Shown piece by piece: positions 52,023 to 61,000 of a DNA stretch of 64,000 nucleotides. This DNA is from Chitinophaga solisilvae (GTDB lineage: Bacteria > Bacteroidota > Bacteroidia > Chitinophagales > Chitinophagaceae). Where the stretch lies: positions 62,001-126,000 of the forward strand of contig NZ_JAABOK010000011.1 of the NCBI RefSeq assembly GCF_009928525.1, given 5' to 3'. The notes under the pieces are model-generated. The model was not told the DNA's origin and made no database searches. It saw only the letters and a program-made list of their open reading frames with translations. The stretch's first letter is position 1. The number at the start of each line of letters is the position of its first letter. A program made the translations under genes and the position numbers.

Positions 52023-52312
52023 TCAACCGACTCGTCAAAATGGAATTCCACCCCGACAAGGTAAATTCCTTCAGGGAACTCTTTGCCCAACAAAAACAGC
52101 AGATCAGGCAATTCCCCGGATGCCTCCACCTCGAACTGTGGGAACACCCGGCCTCCGGAAATACCTTCTTCACCTTCAGCCAGTGGAATACGGCTGAAGA
52201 ACTGGAAATATACCGGCACTCAGACCTGTTCCGCGAAACCTGGGCCGCCACCAAAGTACTGTTCAACGCTAAACCCGAAGCCTGGTCGGTCAACGTAGCC
52301 GCCAGCCTTTGA
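52019..52312 (+). CDS. ABM-family monooxygenase-like protein
   Basis: 97 residues, ferredoxin-like dimeric fold. MEFHPDKVNSFRELFAQQKQQIRQFPGCLHLELWEHPASGNTFF (in outline) and FSQWNTAEELEIYRHSDLFRETW fit ABM proteins. Translationally coupled to the DUF62 gene. Function unknown; it may act on a product linked to SAM turnover, which is speculation. Confidence 0.85.
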   Translation: MINRLVKMEFHPDKVNSFRELFAQQKQQIRQFPGCLHLELWEHPASGNTFFTFSQWNTAEELEIYRHSDLFRETWAATKVLFNAKPEAWSVNVAASL

Positions 52313-52499
52313 AACCCGCGCCCATAGCGCCCTGCCAGATTAAAAAAAGATTAAACTTTCGATGCAGGCCGCCTCACCACCCCGGCCGGAAACCCCGCGC
52401 CGGCAGGCCATTGAACAACAGCGGGTTAGCTGACAACACAAAAGATATTTACGAAAAGTTAAAACTGTTCGACAGATTAGCATAATTTGCTACTTTTTA

Positions 52500-52507
52500 T
52501 ATTTTTG
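52500..52507 (+). promoter_or_regulatory. -7 box of the DUF2723 gene
   Basis: TATTTTTG, 20 nt before the ATG at 52528, the same spacing as for the SDR gene at 50127. Confidence 0.5.
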
Positions 52508-52527
52508 TCGGACCTTAAAACAACCTT

Positions 52528-55500
52528 ATGAATTTTAAAAGGACCAACAACATCGTTGGCTGGGTGATCTGCATCATAGCCTGCTTTGTTTACATCATGA
52601 CTATGGAGGCTACGGGCAGTTTATGGGACTGCGGCGAGTTTATTTCAAGTGCTTATAAAGTACAGGTCCCCCACCCTCCCGGAGCACCATTGTTCGTTTT
52701 GCTCGGAAGACTCTTCAGCATGTTCCTGTCACCATCTCAGGCTGCATTGGGCGTAAATACCATGACCGCCCTGGCCAGTGGTTTCACCATCCTGTTCCTC
52801 TTCTGGACAATTACGCACTTTGCCCGTCGTCTGATGGTAAAAGCCGGTGAAGAGATCTCCCGTGAAAAAATGATCGCTATTATGGGCGCAGGCGCCGTGG
52901 GTGCACTGGCCTATACCTTTTCTGATTCATTCTGGTTCTCTGCTGTGGAAGGTGAAGTATATGGCATGTCTTCCTTCTTCACCGCTATCGTATTCTGGGC
53001 CATCCTCAAATGGGAACATGAAGCGGATGAACCCTACGCCGACCGCTGGATTGTACTGATCGCCTACCTGCTCGGTCTCTCCATCGGCGTGCACCTGCTC
53101 AACCTCCTTACCATCCCGGCCATGGTAATGGTGTACTACTTCCGCCGCTTCAAAGTTACCGGCTGGGGCACCTTCTGGGCTTTCCTCATCGGCTGCGCCC
53201 TCACCGGCATGATCCAGAAATATCTTATCCAGGACACCGTTAAAGCATCCGGCTATATGGACGTGCTTTTCGTGAATAACCTCGGCATGGGCTATTTCTC
53301 CGGATTTATCTTCTATTTCGCTGCTATCATCGCGATACTGGTCCTCGGCTACAGAAAACCCAAACTGGGTTTATACGCGCCGCTGATCGTCATCGCGTCC
53401 GTTATACTCGTTCCCGCCTACAATGACGCCAGCGGCGGTACCGTATTCGTGAAAATACTGCTGGCCGGCTTCTTCCTGCTCATCCCCACCATCCTGAAAA
53501 CACTGGGGGTCAAGCTCAATCCGGGAAAAACGCTGCACTTCAGCAGACTCACCATCCTCTTTGTACTCTTCACCCTCCTGGGATACTCTACCTACATCAC
53601 TACCATGGTACGCTCCACTGCCAACCCATCTGTAGATATGTACAACGTAGATAACCCGATCTCCCTGGTAGGGTACCTCGGCCGTGAACAATACGGTGAC
53701 TTCCCGCTGGTTTATGGTCAGGTTTTCACTGCCCGCCCGGAAAAATATAATGAAGGCGGCAACATCTACGCCCGCGGAGCCAAAAAATACGAAGTGGCCG
53801 GTAAAAAAATGGAACCCGTTTACGCCAAAGAAGACATGATGCTCTTCCCCCGCGTCTGGGATGCCAGCAACGACCAGGGCCACGCCGATTTCTACCGCAC
53901 CTGGCTGGGCCTCGAACAAAACGAAAAACCTTCTTTCGGTGATAATATCAAGTTCTTCCTCCAATATCAGATGAACTTCATGTACTTCCGCTACTTCATG
54001 TGGAACTTCGCCGGTAAACAAAACGATACGCAAGGCTACGGCAACGTACGCGACGGTAACTGGATCTCCGGTATCCCGTTCATTGATAACTTCATCTACG
54101 GTGACCAGAGCATGATGCCCGACAGTCTGAAAGATAACAAGGCGCACAACCGCCTGTTCTTCCTGCCGTTCATCCTCGGTATCATCGGTTTCTTCTTCCA
54201 GTATAATCATCACCGGAAAGATACCCTCATCGTATCACTGCTCTTCTTCTTCACCGGTATCGCCATCGTACTGTACCTGAACCAACCCGGTAACCAGCCG
54301 CGTGAACGTGACTACGCCTACGTAGGCTCCTTCTATGCATTCGCTATCTGGATCGGTCTTGGCGTACTTGGCGTCTATAACTTCCTGCTGAAGAAAACGA
54401 AAAGCGCCCTCTCCCCTGTGCTGGCTACCGCACTCTGCCTCCTGGCTGTACCGGTACTCATGGCCGCTCAGGAATGGGATGACCACAACCGCTCTACCAA
54501 AACCATCGCCAGAGATATCGCAAAAGATTACCTGGAATCCTGCCAGCCGAACGCAATCCTGTTCACCGTTGGCGATAACGATACCTATCCTCTCTGGTAT
54601 GCCCAGGAAGTGGAAGGTATCCGTCCGGATATACGCGTTATCAACCTCAGCCTCCTCGGTGTTGACTGGTACATCGATCAGCAACGCAGAATGGTGAACC
54701 AGAGCCCGGGCGTACCCATGAGCTGGACCGCCGACAAATACCAGGGCGAAAACCGCAACTTCATCCGCTTCTTCGATCCGGGTAACATCCCTGCTGATAA
54801 ATACTTCAACCTGAAAGACATCATGGATTTCATGGGCAGCGATGATCCGAACAATAAAGTAAATACACAGGACGGCGGTTCCGAAAACTTCCTCCCTACC
54901 CGTCAGCTCTTCATCCCCGTTAATAAGGACGAAGTAGTTAAATACGGTGTGGTAGGCGCCAAAGACAGCGCCCGCATTTTACCACAGGTACCGATCAAAA
55001 TATCTAAAAGCTACCTGCTGAAAAATGACCTCGCCGTGTATGACATCATTGCCACCAATAACTGGAAAAGACCTATCTACTTTACCAGCCCTACTGACCT
55101 CGGCCTGAATGATTACCTGCAGACCGACGGTCTGGCTTACCACCTGGTGCCACTGCCTAAACCAACAGCTACCGATCCGCTCAACATGGATATCAACGCC
55201 AATGTAGGGGTGATGTACGATAACCTGATGACTAAATTCGCCTTCGGTGGCGCCCAGACGGCAGGCACCTACTTCGATGAGCCTAACAGGAAAATGTTGC
55301 TCTACCTGCGCCAGGCATTCACCAGACTGAGCGTAGCCATGACACAGGGCGGAACGTCCAAAGACAGCGCCCTCCGCGTACTCCAGCACATGGACCAGAA
55401 TATCAAAGAAGTGAACTTCCCTTATGCTATGACCACTCCGGGCAATATGCATAACTACACTTCCCTGCAAACAGTTTACGCTTACTACCTGGCCGGCGAC

Positions 55501-55755
55501 ACTAAAAAAGGTGATGAGCTGAGCGACAAAATCATCCGTGATTGCGAACAACAGCTCCGCTACTACAAATCACTCCCGGCCAGCCGCCTCACCTCCGACC
55601 TCCAACGCGACGGTCAGACCGCCGAACAGTTCATTGCCTGGTTACAGCACATGAAAACAGATTTCGGCTCAGGCGCTACCAACCGCAACAAGGAAGGACT
55701 GCAGCAAGTAAGTACGGATTCGATGCCTGCAGAAACAGACTCGGGTAAAAAATAA
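52528..55755 (+). CDS. DUF2723 membrane glycosyltransferase-like protein
   Basis: 1075 residues. The N-terminal GSLWDCGEFISSAYKVQVPHPPGAPLFVLLGRL is the DUF2723 signature; the Asp-Cys-Gly-Glu loop after TM1 resembles the catalytic acidic loop of GT-C transferases such as protein mannosyltransferases. About 12 TMs lie in residues 10-660, then a soluble C-terminal domain (NAILFTVGDNDTYPLWYAQE, 675-1075) with TPR-like helices. Universal in Bacteroidota; probably transfers sugars to exported proteins or lipids. Ends at the inverted repeat with two terminators. Confidence 0.9.
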   Translation: MNFKRTNNIVGWVICIIACFVYIMTMEATGSLWDCGEFISSAYKVQVPHPPGAPLFVLLGRLFSMFLSPSQAALGVNTMTALASGFTILFLFWTITHFARRLMVKAGEEISREKMIAIMGAGAVGALAYTFSDSFWFSAVEGEVYGMSSFFTAIVFWAILKWEHEADEPYADRWIVLIAYLLGLSIGVHLLNLLTIPAMVMVYYFRRFKVTGWGTFWAFLIGCALTGMIQKYLIQDTVKASGYMDVLFVNNLGMGYFSGFIFYFAAIIAILVLGYRKPKLGLYAPLIVIASVILVPAYNDASGGTVFVKILLAGFFLLIPTILKTLGVKLNPGKTLHFSRLTILFVLFTLLGYSTYITTMVRSTANPSVDMYNVDNPISLVGYLGREQYGDFPLVYGQVFTARPEKYNEGGNIYARGAKKYEVAGKKMEPVYAKEDMMLFPRVWDASNDQGHADFYRTWLGLEQNEKPSFGDNIKFFLQYQMNFMYFRYFMWNFAGKQNDTQGYGNVRDGNWISGIPFIDNFIYGDQSMMPDSLKDNKAHNRLFFLPFILGIIGFFFQYNHHRKDTLIVSLLFFFTGIAIVLYLNQPGNQPRERDYAYVGSFYAFAIWIGLGVLGVYNFLLKKTKSALSPVLATALCLLAVPVLMAAQEWDDHNRSTKTIARDIAKDYLESCQPNAILFTVGDNDTYPLWYAQEVEGIRPDIRVINLSLLGVDWYIDQQRRMVNQSPGVPMSWTADKYQGENRNFIRFFDPGNIPADKYFNLKDIMDFMGSDDPNNKVNTQDGGSENFLPTRQLFIPVNKDEVVKYGVVGAKDSARILPQVPIKISKSYLLKNDLAVYDIIATNNWKRPIYFTSPTDLGLNDYLQTDGLAYHLVPLPKPTATDPLNMDINANVGVMYDNLMTKFAFGGAQTAGTYFDEPNRKMLLYLRQAFTRLSVAMTQGGTSKDSALRVLQHMDQNIKEVNFPYAMTTPGNMHNYTSLQTVYAYYLAGDTKKGDELSDKIIRDCEQQLRYYKSLPASRLTSDLQRDGQTAEQFIAWLQHMKTDFGSGATNRNKEGLQQVSTDSMPAETDSGKK

Positions 55756-55790
55756 TTATGAATTATGAATTATGAATTATGAGTTATAAG

Positions 55791-55831
55791 GAGAAGACCA
55801 GAGCGGATATGCTCTGGTCTTCTCTTTTTAT
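55791..55831 (+). terminator. Terminator of the DUF2723 gene
   Basis: 14-bp perfect stem, loop GGATAT, T-run TTTTTAT. Within the left arm of the inverted repeat. Confidence 0.9.
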
Positions 55832-55850
55832 CAAACATTATTAAAGTATC

Positions 55851-55890
55851 ATAAAAGAAAAGACCAGAGCATATCCGCTCTGGTCTTCTC
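55851..55890 (-). terminator. Terminator of the Fn3-like operon
   Basis: Minus strand AGACCAGAGC / GCTCTGGTCT stem (55886-55877 with 55870-55861), loop GGATAT, then TTTCTTTTAT. Within the right arm of the inverted repeat. Confidence 0.85.
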
Positions 55891-55930
55891 CTTATAACTC
55901 ATAATTCATAATTCTTAATTCATAATTCCC

Positions 55931-58003
55931 TCAATATTTAACCTCCGTCCCTTCTCCCAACTCCGAATAAATGCCGCCTTTGAATACCGCCTGAATCTTG
56001 TATTGATAAATGTTGTTGATAAGCAGCGCGTCGTCCGTGAAAGTTTGCTGGGTGGCTGGAATAGTGCGGTATATCAGCAATGGCTCTCCCTTTTTAGCTT
56101 TATAGACGATATACCGGCTGACTTCCTGCTGATCGTACTTCCAGGAGAGGCGGACAGTGTGGTTGGTACGGTCTACCTCCGTATTAATATGACGGATGGC
56201 CTTACGAATACCGGGTTCAAACCAGATATCGCCGGATTGGACGTTACTGCTGTTACCTGAGCCATCGGCCACTTCCAGCAGATAACGGTAGGACACGCCG
56301 GGAGCCAGCAATGAATCACGCCAGGAGGAGATGTGCAGGCTATCCTTTTCCAGTAAAAGTACGAGAGCACGAGGCTTGCCGGCAGACAACCGGTAAAGCC
56401 TGTACGAAATTACGTCCCGGCTATGGCTGGGCTCCCAGCTCAGCCGGATAGCGCCGGCATCCTGCCTCGCTACTGTGAATAGCGGCTTTGCCGGCGGCAC
56501 CTTATCCGGGCGCTTCAGCGCCAGCAGCACACTGTAGGGAGAAGCGTTAAAAGCCTTATCCAACGCAATGACGGTATAGTAAACGGAATCTGTCAGGGTA
56601 CGCACATTAATGGTATCAGCAAAGGCAGGCAGCTTTAGAATGTCGCGGGTGACTTCCGCTATCTCTTCACTTCTGCTGTTGGCGCGGAAAACCCTGTATC
56701 CGAAAATATCCGCATCAGCATTGGGTTTCCAGCGTAACTGCACCAGACCGTTGCTGTCGATGGCAGCTGCAAGCCCCGCAGGTATTCCCGGCGGCGTTAT
56801 ATCTGCCAGCTGCGCCATAGCAGGAAAGGATAATACATAGCCGCTGCTGTCCGATTCCGCTCTCACCGTATAATAATTGACCACTTCGGGATGTGCATCT
56901 TCATATACCCCTGCAGCAGCGGCAGGCAGCGTAGCTACCTCCTTATACGCTCCGTCGGCTGCGCCGGACCTGCTGATGACAACCTGTCGGATCAGCGGAG
57001 CGGCCTTTCCCTCCATAGACCATACCAGCCTTACTTTCTTATTATCTACTACTACTGCGCTGTCCACCGCCACGATCAGCTGCAGGTCCGCCAGGCTCTT
57101 TACCGCGATAACATCGGACTCCGGACCGGCTTCCCCGAACGGACTGATTCCCCTGATCCGGTAGTAATAACGCCTGTTATTCTCTTTTACGGAGTCCGTA
57201 AAGAAGTAGCGGTCTGTCCGCTCATTTTTCTCGTTGGCATTTACATATGGCAGGTTGCTGGTAGGCACAAAGTGCTTATTATCTGCTGAACGTTCTACGA
57301 TGTATGCAGAATAAATACCGGCAGTAAGGTCCCGCGGCCAGGAGAGACGGATGGTCTTATCCGCGCCTTCTCCCTTGATACCGCCTATTTTAGGCAGCAG
57401 CAGTGTTTCATCTGTATTAATGACTTCAATACCGGGTTTTACAGTAATGCCTCTGGGCGTCTGCGCCGGATATATTTTGTAGAGATAAGATTCGCCGGGA
57501 ATGATTTTCTTATCGGTGAACATCAGCGCAGCAGCTTTGGCTGCAGCAGGAGAAAGATCACAGGCGAAGAGGGCGAATCCGAAGCGGTTTTCCATTTCCC
57601 GGTTCTTCGCGATGATGGCTGCCGGCCCCGCTCCGCCGGCTTTGGCGGTATTATTATAAATGGCCGCCATGACGATGCCTACTTTATCATCTTTATCCGC
57701 CAGCTTATCCATGTCCTTTTCTGACAGCGGCTTCAATGGCTGCGGCGTGAGTATCTCCCGGATAGTATCCGCAGCGCCGGCGCGCCGCGTATCTTTAAAC
57801 AAGCGGGTACGCTCTACCATGTAGCCGTATTTGTTTCCCAGGTCCCATACCTGCGGAGTGGCGGGCGCCCAGCGGATTACTATGGAATCCTTTCTGCCAT
57901 TGGCCATCACCCGGATATCGCTGTCGGCCTGCTGCGCCATGGCCGTGGCGGCACATGCAAGCATTAATCCGATAGCTGCTCCTGTTTTCTTACTCATCTC
58001 CAT
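55931..58003 (-). CDS. Secreted protein with fibronectin type III-like domains
   Basis: 690 residues. Signal peptide (MLACAATAMAQ, to about residue 23). From about 210 onward the chain has several Fn3-like units, each with a W/L..P-type strand and an R-Y-Y-Y-R-like ending: TIRLSWPRDLTAGIYSAYIVER, RYYYRIRGISPFGEAGPESD, VQLRWKPNADADIFGYRVFR, IRLSWEPSHSRDVISYRLYR and VRLSWKYDQQEVSRYIVYKA. It lies 11 bp after the giant beta-rich protein gene. ATG at 58003, or the ATG six bases downstream. Probably a surface or periplasmic partner of that protein. Confidence 0.85.
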   Translation of the reverse strand: MEMSKKTGAAIGLMLACAATAMAQQADSDIRVMANGRKDSIVIRWAPATPQVWDLGNKYGYMVERTRLFKDTRRAGAADTIREILTPQPLKPLSEKDMDKLADKDDKVGIVMAAIYNNTAKAGGAGPAAIIAKNREMENRFGFALFACDLSPAAAKAAALMFTDKKIIPGESYLYKIYPAQTPRGITVKPGIEVINTDETLLLPKIGGIKGEGADKTIRLSWPRDLTAGIYSAYIVERSADNKHFVPTSNLPYVNANEKNERTDRYFFTDSVKENNRRYYYRIRGISPFGEAGPESDVIAVKSLADLQLIVAVDSAVVVDNKKVRLVWSMEGKAAPLIRQVVISRSGAADGAYKEVATLPAAAAGVYEDAHPEVVNYYTVRAESDSSGYVLSFPAMAQLADITPPGIPAGLAAAIDSNGLVQLRWKPNADADIFGYRVFRANSRSEEIAEVTRDILKLPAFADTINVRTLTDSVYYTVIALDKAFNASPYSVLLALKRPDKVPPAKPLFTVARQDAGAIRLSWEPSHSRDVISYRLYRLSAGKPRALVLLLEKDSLHISSWRDSLLAPGVSYRYLLEVADGSGNSSNVQSGDIWFEPGIRKAIRHINTEVDRTNHTVRLSWKYDQQEVSRYIVYKAKKGEPLLIYRTIPATQQTFTDDALLINNIYQYKIQAVFKGGIYSELGEGTEVKY

Positions 58004-58014
58004 CTCCTGAACTG

Positions 58015-61000
58015 TTAAAGTGTTAACGTAAAATCTTTGGATGTAGTTACTTTATTGATACCGGGCAGCGTATATTTCAACCTGACGCGGTAATTGCCTG
58101 CACGCAGCGCCGGTACGCCCTTGGCGTAAAAGATCTGCTGCACGCCGGGCGACAACGTATAACCCTGACCGTTACCCAGCCTGGTTTCATATTTCGCCGC
58201 TATTTTCTGCCGCAGATCAAAGAAGTCAGCGTTGGCATAGAAAGATACCTTATACTGTACCAGCAGCCGGTCCGTACGTTTGGCGGCAAACCCGGCCCTG
58301 ATTTCATTGTCATTCAGATACTGTCCTTCCCAGGCATCTTTATTATCAACGGTAATACCATTCAGCGGCGGCAGTTGCAGTTCCTTGTTAGCGCCGCTGC
58401 GATCCAGCGTCAGACCGGATTCCAGCGGATAATGCTGATACAGCAGCGGATACACTTCATTACTGAACCAGGGGTTGTCTGGCAGCGCTTCTGCGGCCAC
58501 CAGTTTTTTCACCGTACCTTCTATGTTACCTGCTGTCTCAAACCTGTCCAACGCCTCCATGGGAGCGGATTCTCCGCCAAGAATTCCCGTATAGCCGATG
58601 GCGATATCGAAAAGACTGCGCAGCTGCCCGATGGAAGTGAGTTTTTCGGCAAACGTGTTGTACATACTGGTACGGAAGAACTGTGATAATACTTCTTTCT
58701 CCGCTGATGCGGCTACCGTACCGGTCAGGGTATTTCTTCTGACAGAAATATCGGCGCCGTCATCGCTCAGCTGCGTGGTCTGTTGTTCCCGTTTCAGATT
58801 AGCGTCATTGCTGCCGCCCTCCGGCGTTCTCATCAGCGCCAGCTGATAGATGGATTCGTTCTTCAGCTTCTCCGGTATCTGGAAACTGACGGTAGTATTA
58901 GCTTCATCATACGCGAAAGGTACTTCCAGCGGCTGTTTGTCCGGCCCGATGAAACGCGCGGCAAATTTCAGCTTCATGCCATCATCTGTTTTCCGGAACA
59001 CTTTCGGCTGTCCGTAGTTCAGTTTAATATAGCCGTTGCCGTATTCGTTTTTGTAGAAGTTATACTGCCTGTCTAACGGATAGCTATATACGATATTCTC
59101 CGCCGGAATGCTGTCCGGCTCAGGCCCTGTCTTAAACACCGCTTCCTTCACCTCTATATTTCCGCCGCCGGAAAGCCTTTCCCATGCGGTATTAGGCGTA
59201 CGTTTCTCCCAATGCACCTTTACGGTTACTTTCAGGTCGGAGAACTCCGGCAGTACATCCGGCGTTTTTAGCATGGCAACATCCAGTCCTTCATTCCAGG
59301 AGATAGCGCCTGGTATGGACTGCCCGTTCCTGGTCAGTAAAAACTCGTCCAGCATGATGCGGTAGAATTCGGGCTTCTCTGCATTTTCCGTCAGCACAAT
59401 TTCTTTGTTGACGGGCAGATTAAAGGCTACCTGCGGAGAAGAGAACACATTGACTTCCTGTCCGCCGTTATCCGGCTGAATGGCACTGATGGCTTCTATA
59501 TCCCCCATTTCTTTGGTGCCTACCAGCTGGCATTGCTGCCCTACGTCAAACTGAAAATGCATCTTTCCTTTGATAAGCCCGCCCAGCAGTTTATACCTGG
59601 CTGCAATGGTGCCTCTGAACCAGCTCGGGTTGGGCAGGTTAGCCTGCAGCAGTGCTGCTGCACCCAGACTGAGAATATCAAAACGGCGGCTCCTGATTTT
59701 AATACCTACCCGGCCGTAGAGGAAGGCATAAGCGTCGCCCATGGCGTACCAGCCATCCATTCCTATAGGCCCGTTGCTACCTTCGCAATGAGCATCCTTC
59801 ATATTCAGCAGCATCATGTTGGTACCGGCGCCTACACCGAAGGCGTAATAAAATATCAGCGGTTCACCTTTAGTGCTGGCCTCCAGGCTAAGCCCGAAGC
59901 CTATTCCCGCGCCGCGTACCATGATGGTACCGTTGCGCCGGAAATCCGTCGGTTGTATCTGTCCCAGTATTTCCCTGACTGCCTCCGGCGGGTCAGGAAT
60001 CATATCTGTCAGTTTATTACCGGCGATGAAGTAAGTCTGTGCTTTAACAATATTCAGCACGCTGACACCCAGCGGCTGGGAAGGCGTGCCTACCTTAACA
60101 TACCACTGATCAGGCGAAAACAGCATAGCCATTGTACCGATACGCCCATCCGGCCCCGTACCTTTCAGTACGCCGGCCAGGTTCATGTAAACTGTCAGAC
60201 TGGAATAAAATGTATTGATATCTCGTTGATAGCTCATCTTGAAATTGCAGGTCACCGGTGCGCCGCCACGTTGTCCGTTAGCGCCTACCTTGTATTTAGC
60301 CACATCGGAGAAGAGATACCCGTATCCGTCGAAGTTGATGGAATTGATACCTCCGCCATGTTCCCGGCTGTTGAATACAAATTCCAGCATAACATCTGCT
60401 GTGATGAGTTTCTTGCTGACAGCCACCAGTGTTACGCCGGCGAGGAAGCCCATACCTACTTTTTCATCCGGCACATATTTCAGGTCATCGATACGTTCCT
60501 GCGGATTAACATCCACTGCCACGTCGCCGTTATTATCGAAAACAATACGGTCAGGGCGTTTCATATGGTAGGAAACACCTCCCAGTATACCTTGTATGTT
60601 CACCACGCCGCATACGGGAATGAGGATAGGCAGGTTAGCATCCGCATGCCAGTAGCGGTAGGTATCCTTTGTACCGAAGTAAGCCTGTACCTTGATTTTT
60701 TTGGTGATGACAGCGCTCATCTGCAACTGCAGCGAGCCGTGAATGCCATTGCCGTAAACAGGATCATCGCGGTAGATACCTAGAGTACCGTTCAGGGAGA
60801 AGGGACCAATGTTGGTAGCCAGACTGATATCTCCGAACCTTACTCCGTCCAGCTTCCAGGATTGCTTTTTAAACTGTGCGCCTTCGTAGGTTTCTTCCAC
60901 TTTAGCGCTGACAAATACTTTGGCGTCTGCACTGAATCCTTTGTCTTCCTTACCCATGAGGTTAAGCCAGACATGCATACCCAGCGTAGCTTTCCCTTCG

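Larger units (their letters stand above)
55754..55927. repeat. Inverted repeat carrying two head-to-head terminators
   Basis: Outer GAATTATG units flank GAGTTATAAGGAGAAGACCA and GAGCGGATATGCTCTGGTCT on the left, with an almost exact inverted copy on the right; the centre is AT-rich. Each arm folds on itself: GAGAAGACCAGAGC (55791-55804) pairs with GCTCTGGTCTTCTC (55811-55824), followed by TTTTTAT. Confidence 0.95.

Noticed and set aside
53371..54213. 280-codon minus-strand frame inside the DUF2723 gene
   Set aside because: Shadow of the real gene; Val/Glu-rich composition from the antisense of membrane codons.
59533..60783. 416-codon open frame on the plus strand, with another of 396 codons at 61222-62412
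   Set aside because: Both are antisense to the 1468-residue secreted protein gene; His/Cys/Gln-rich shadow translations caused by codon bias.
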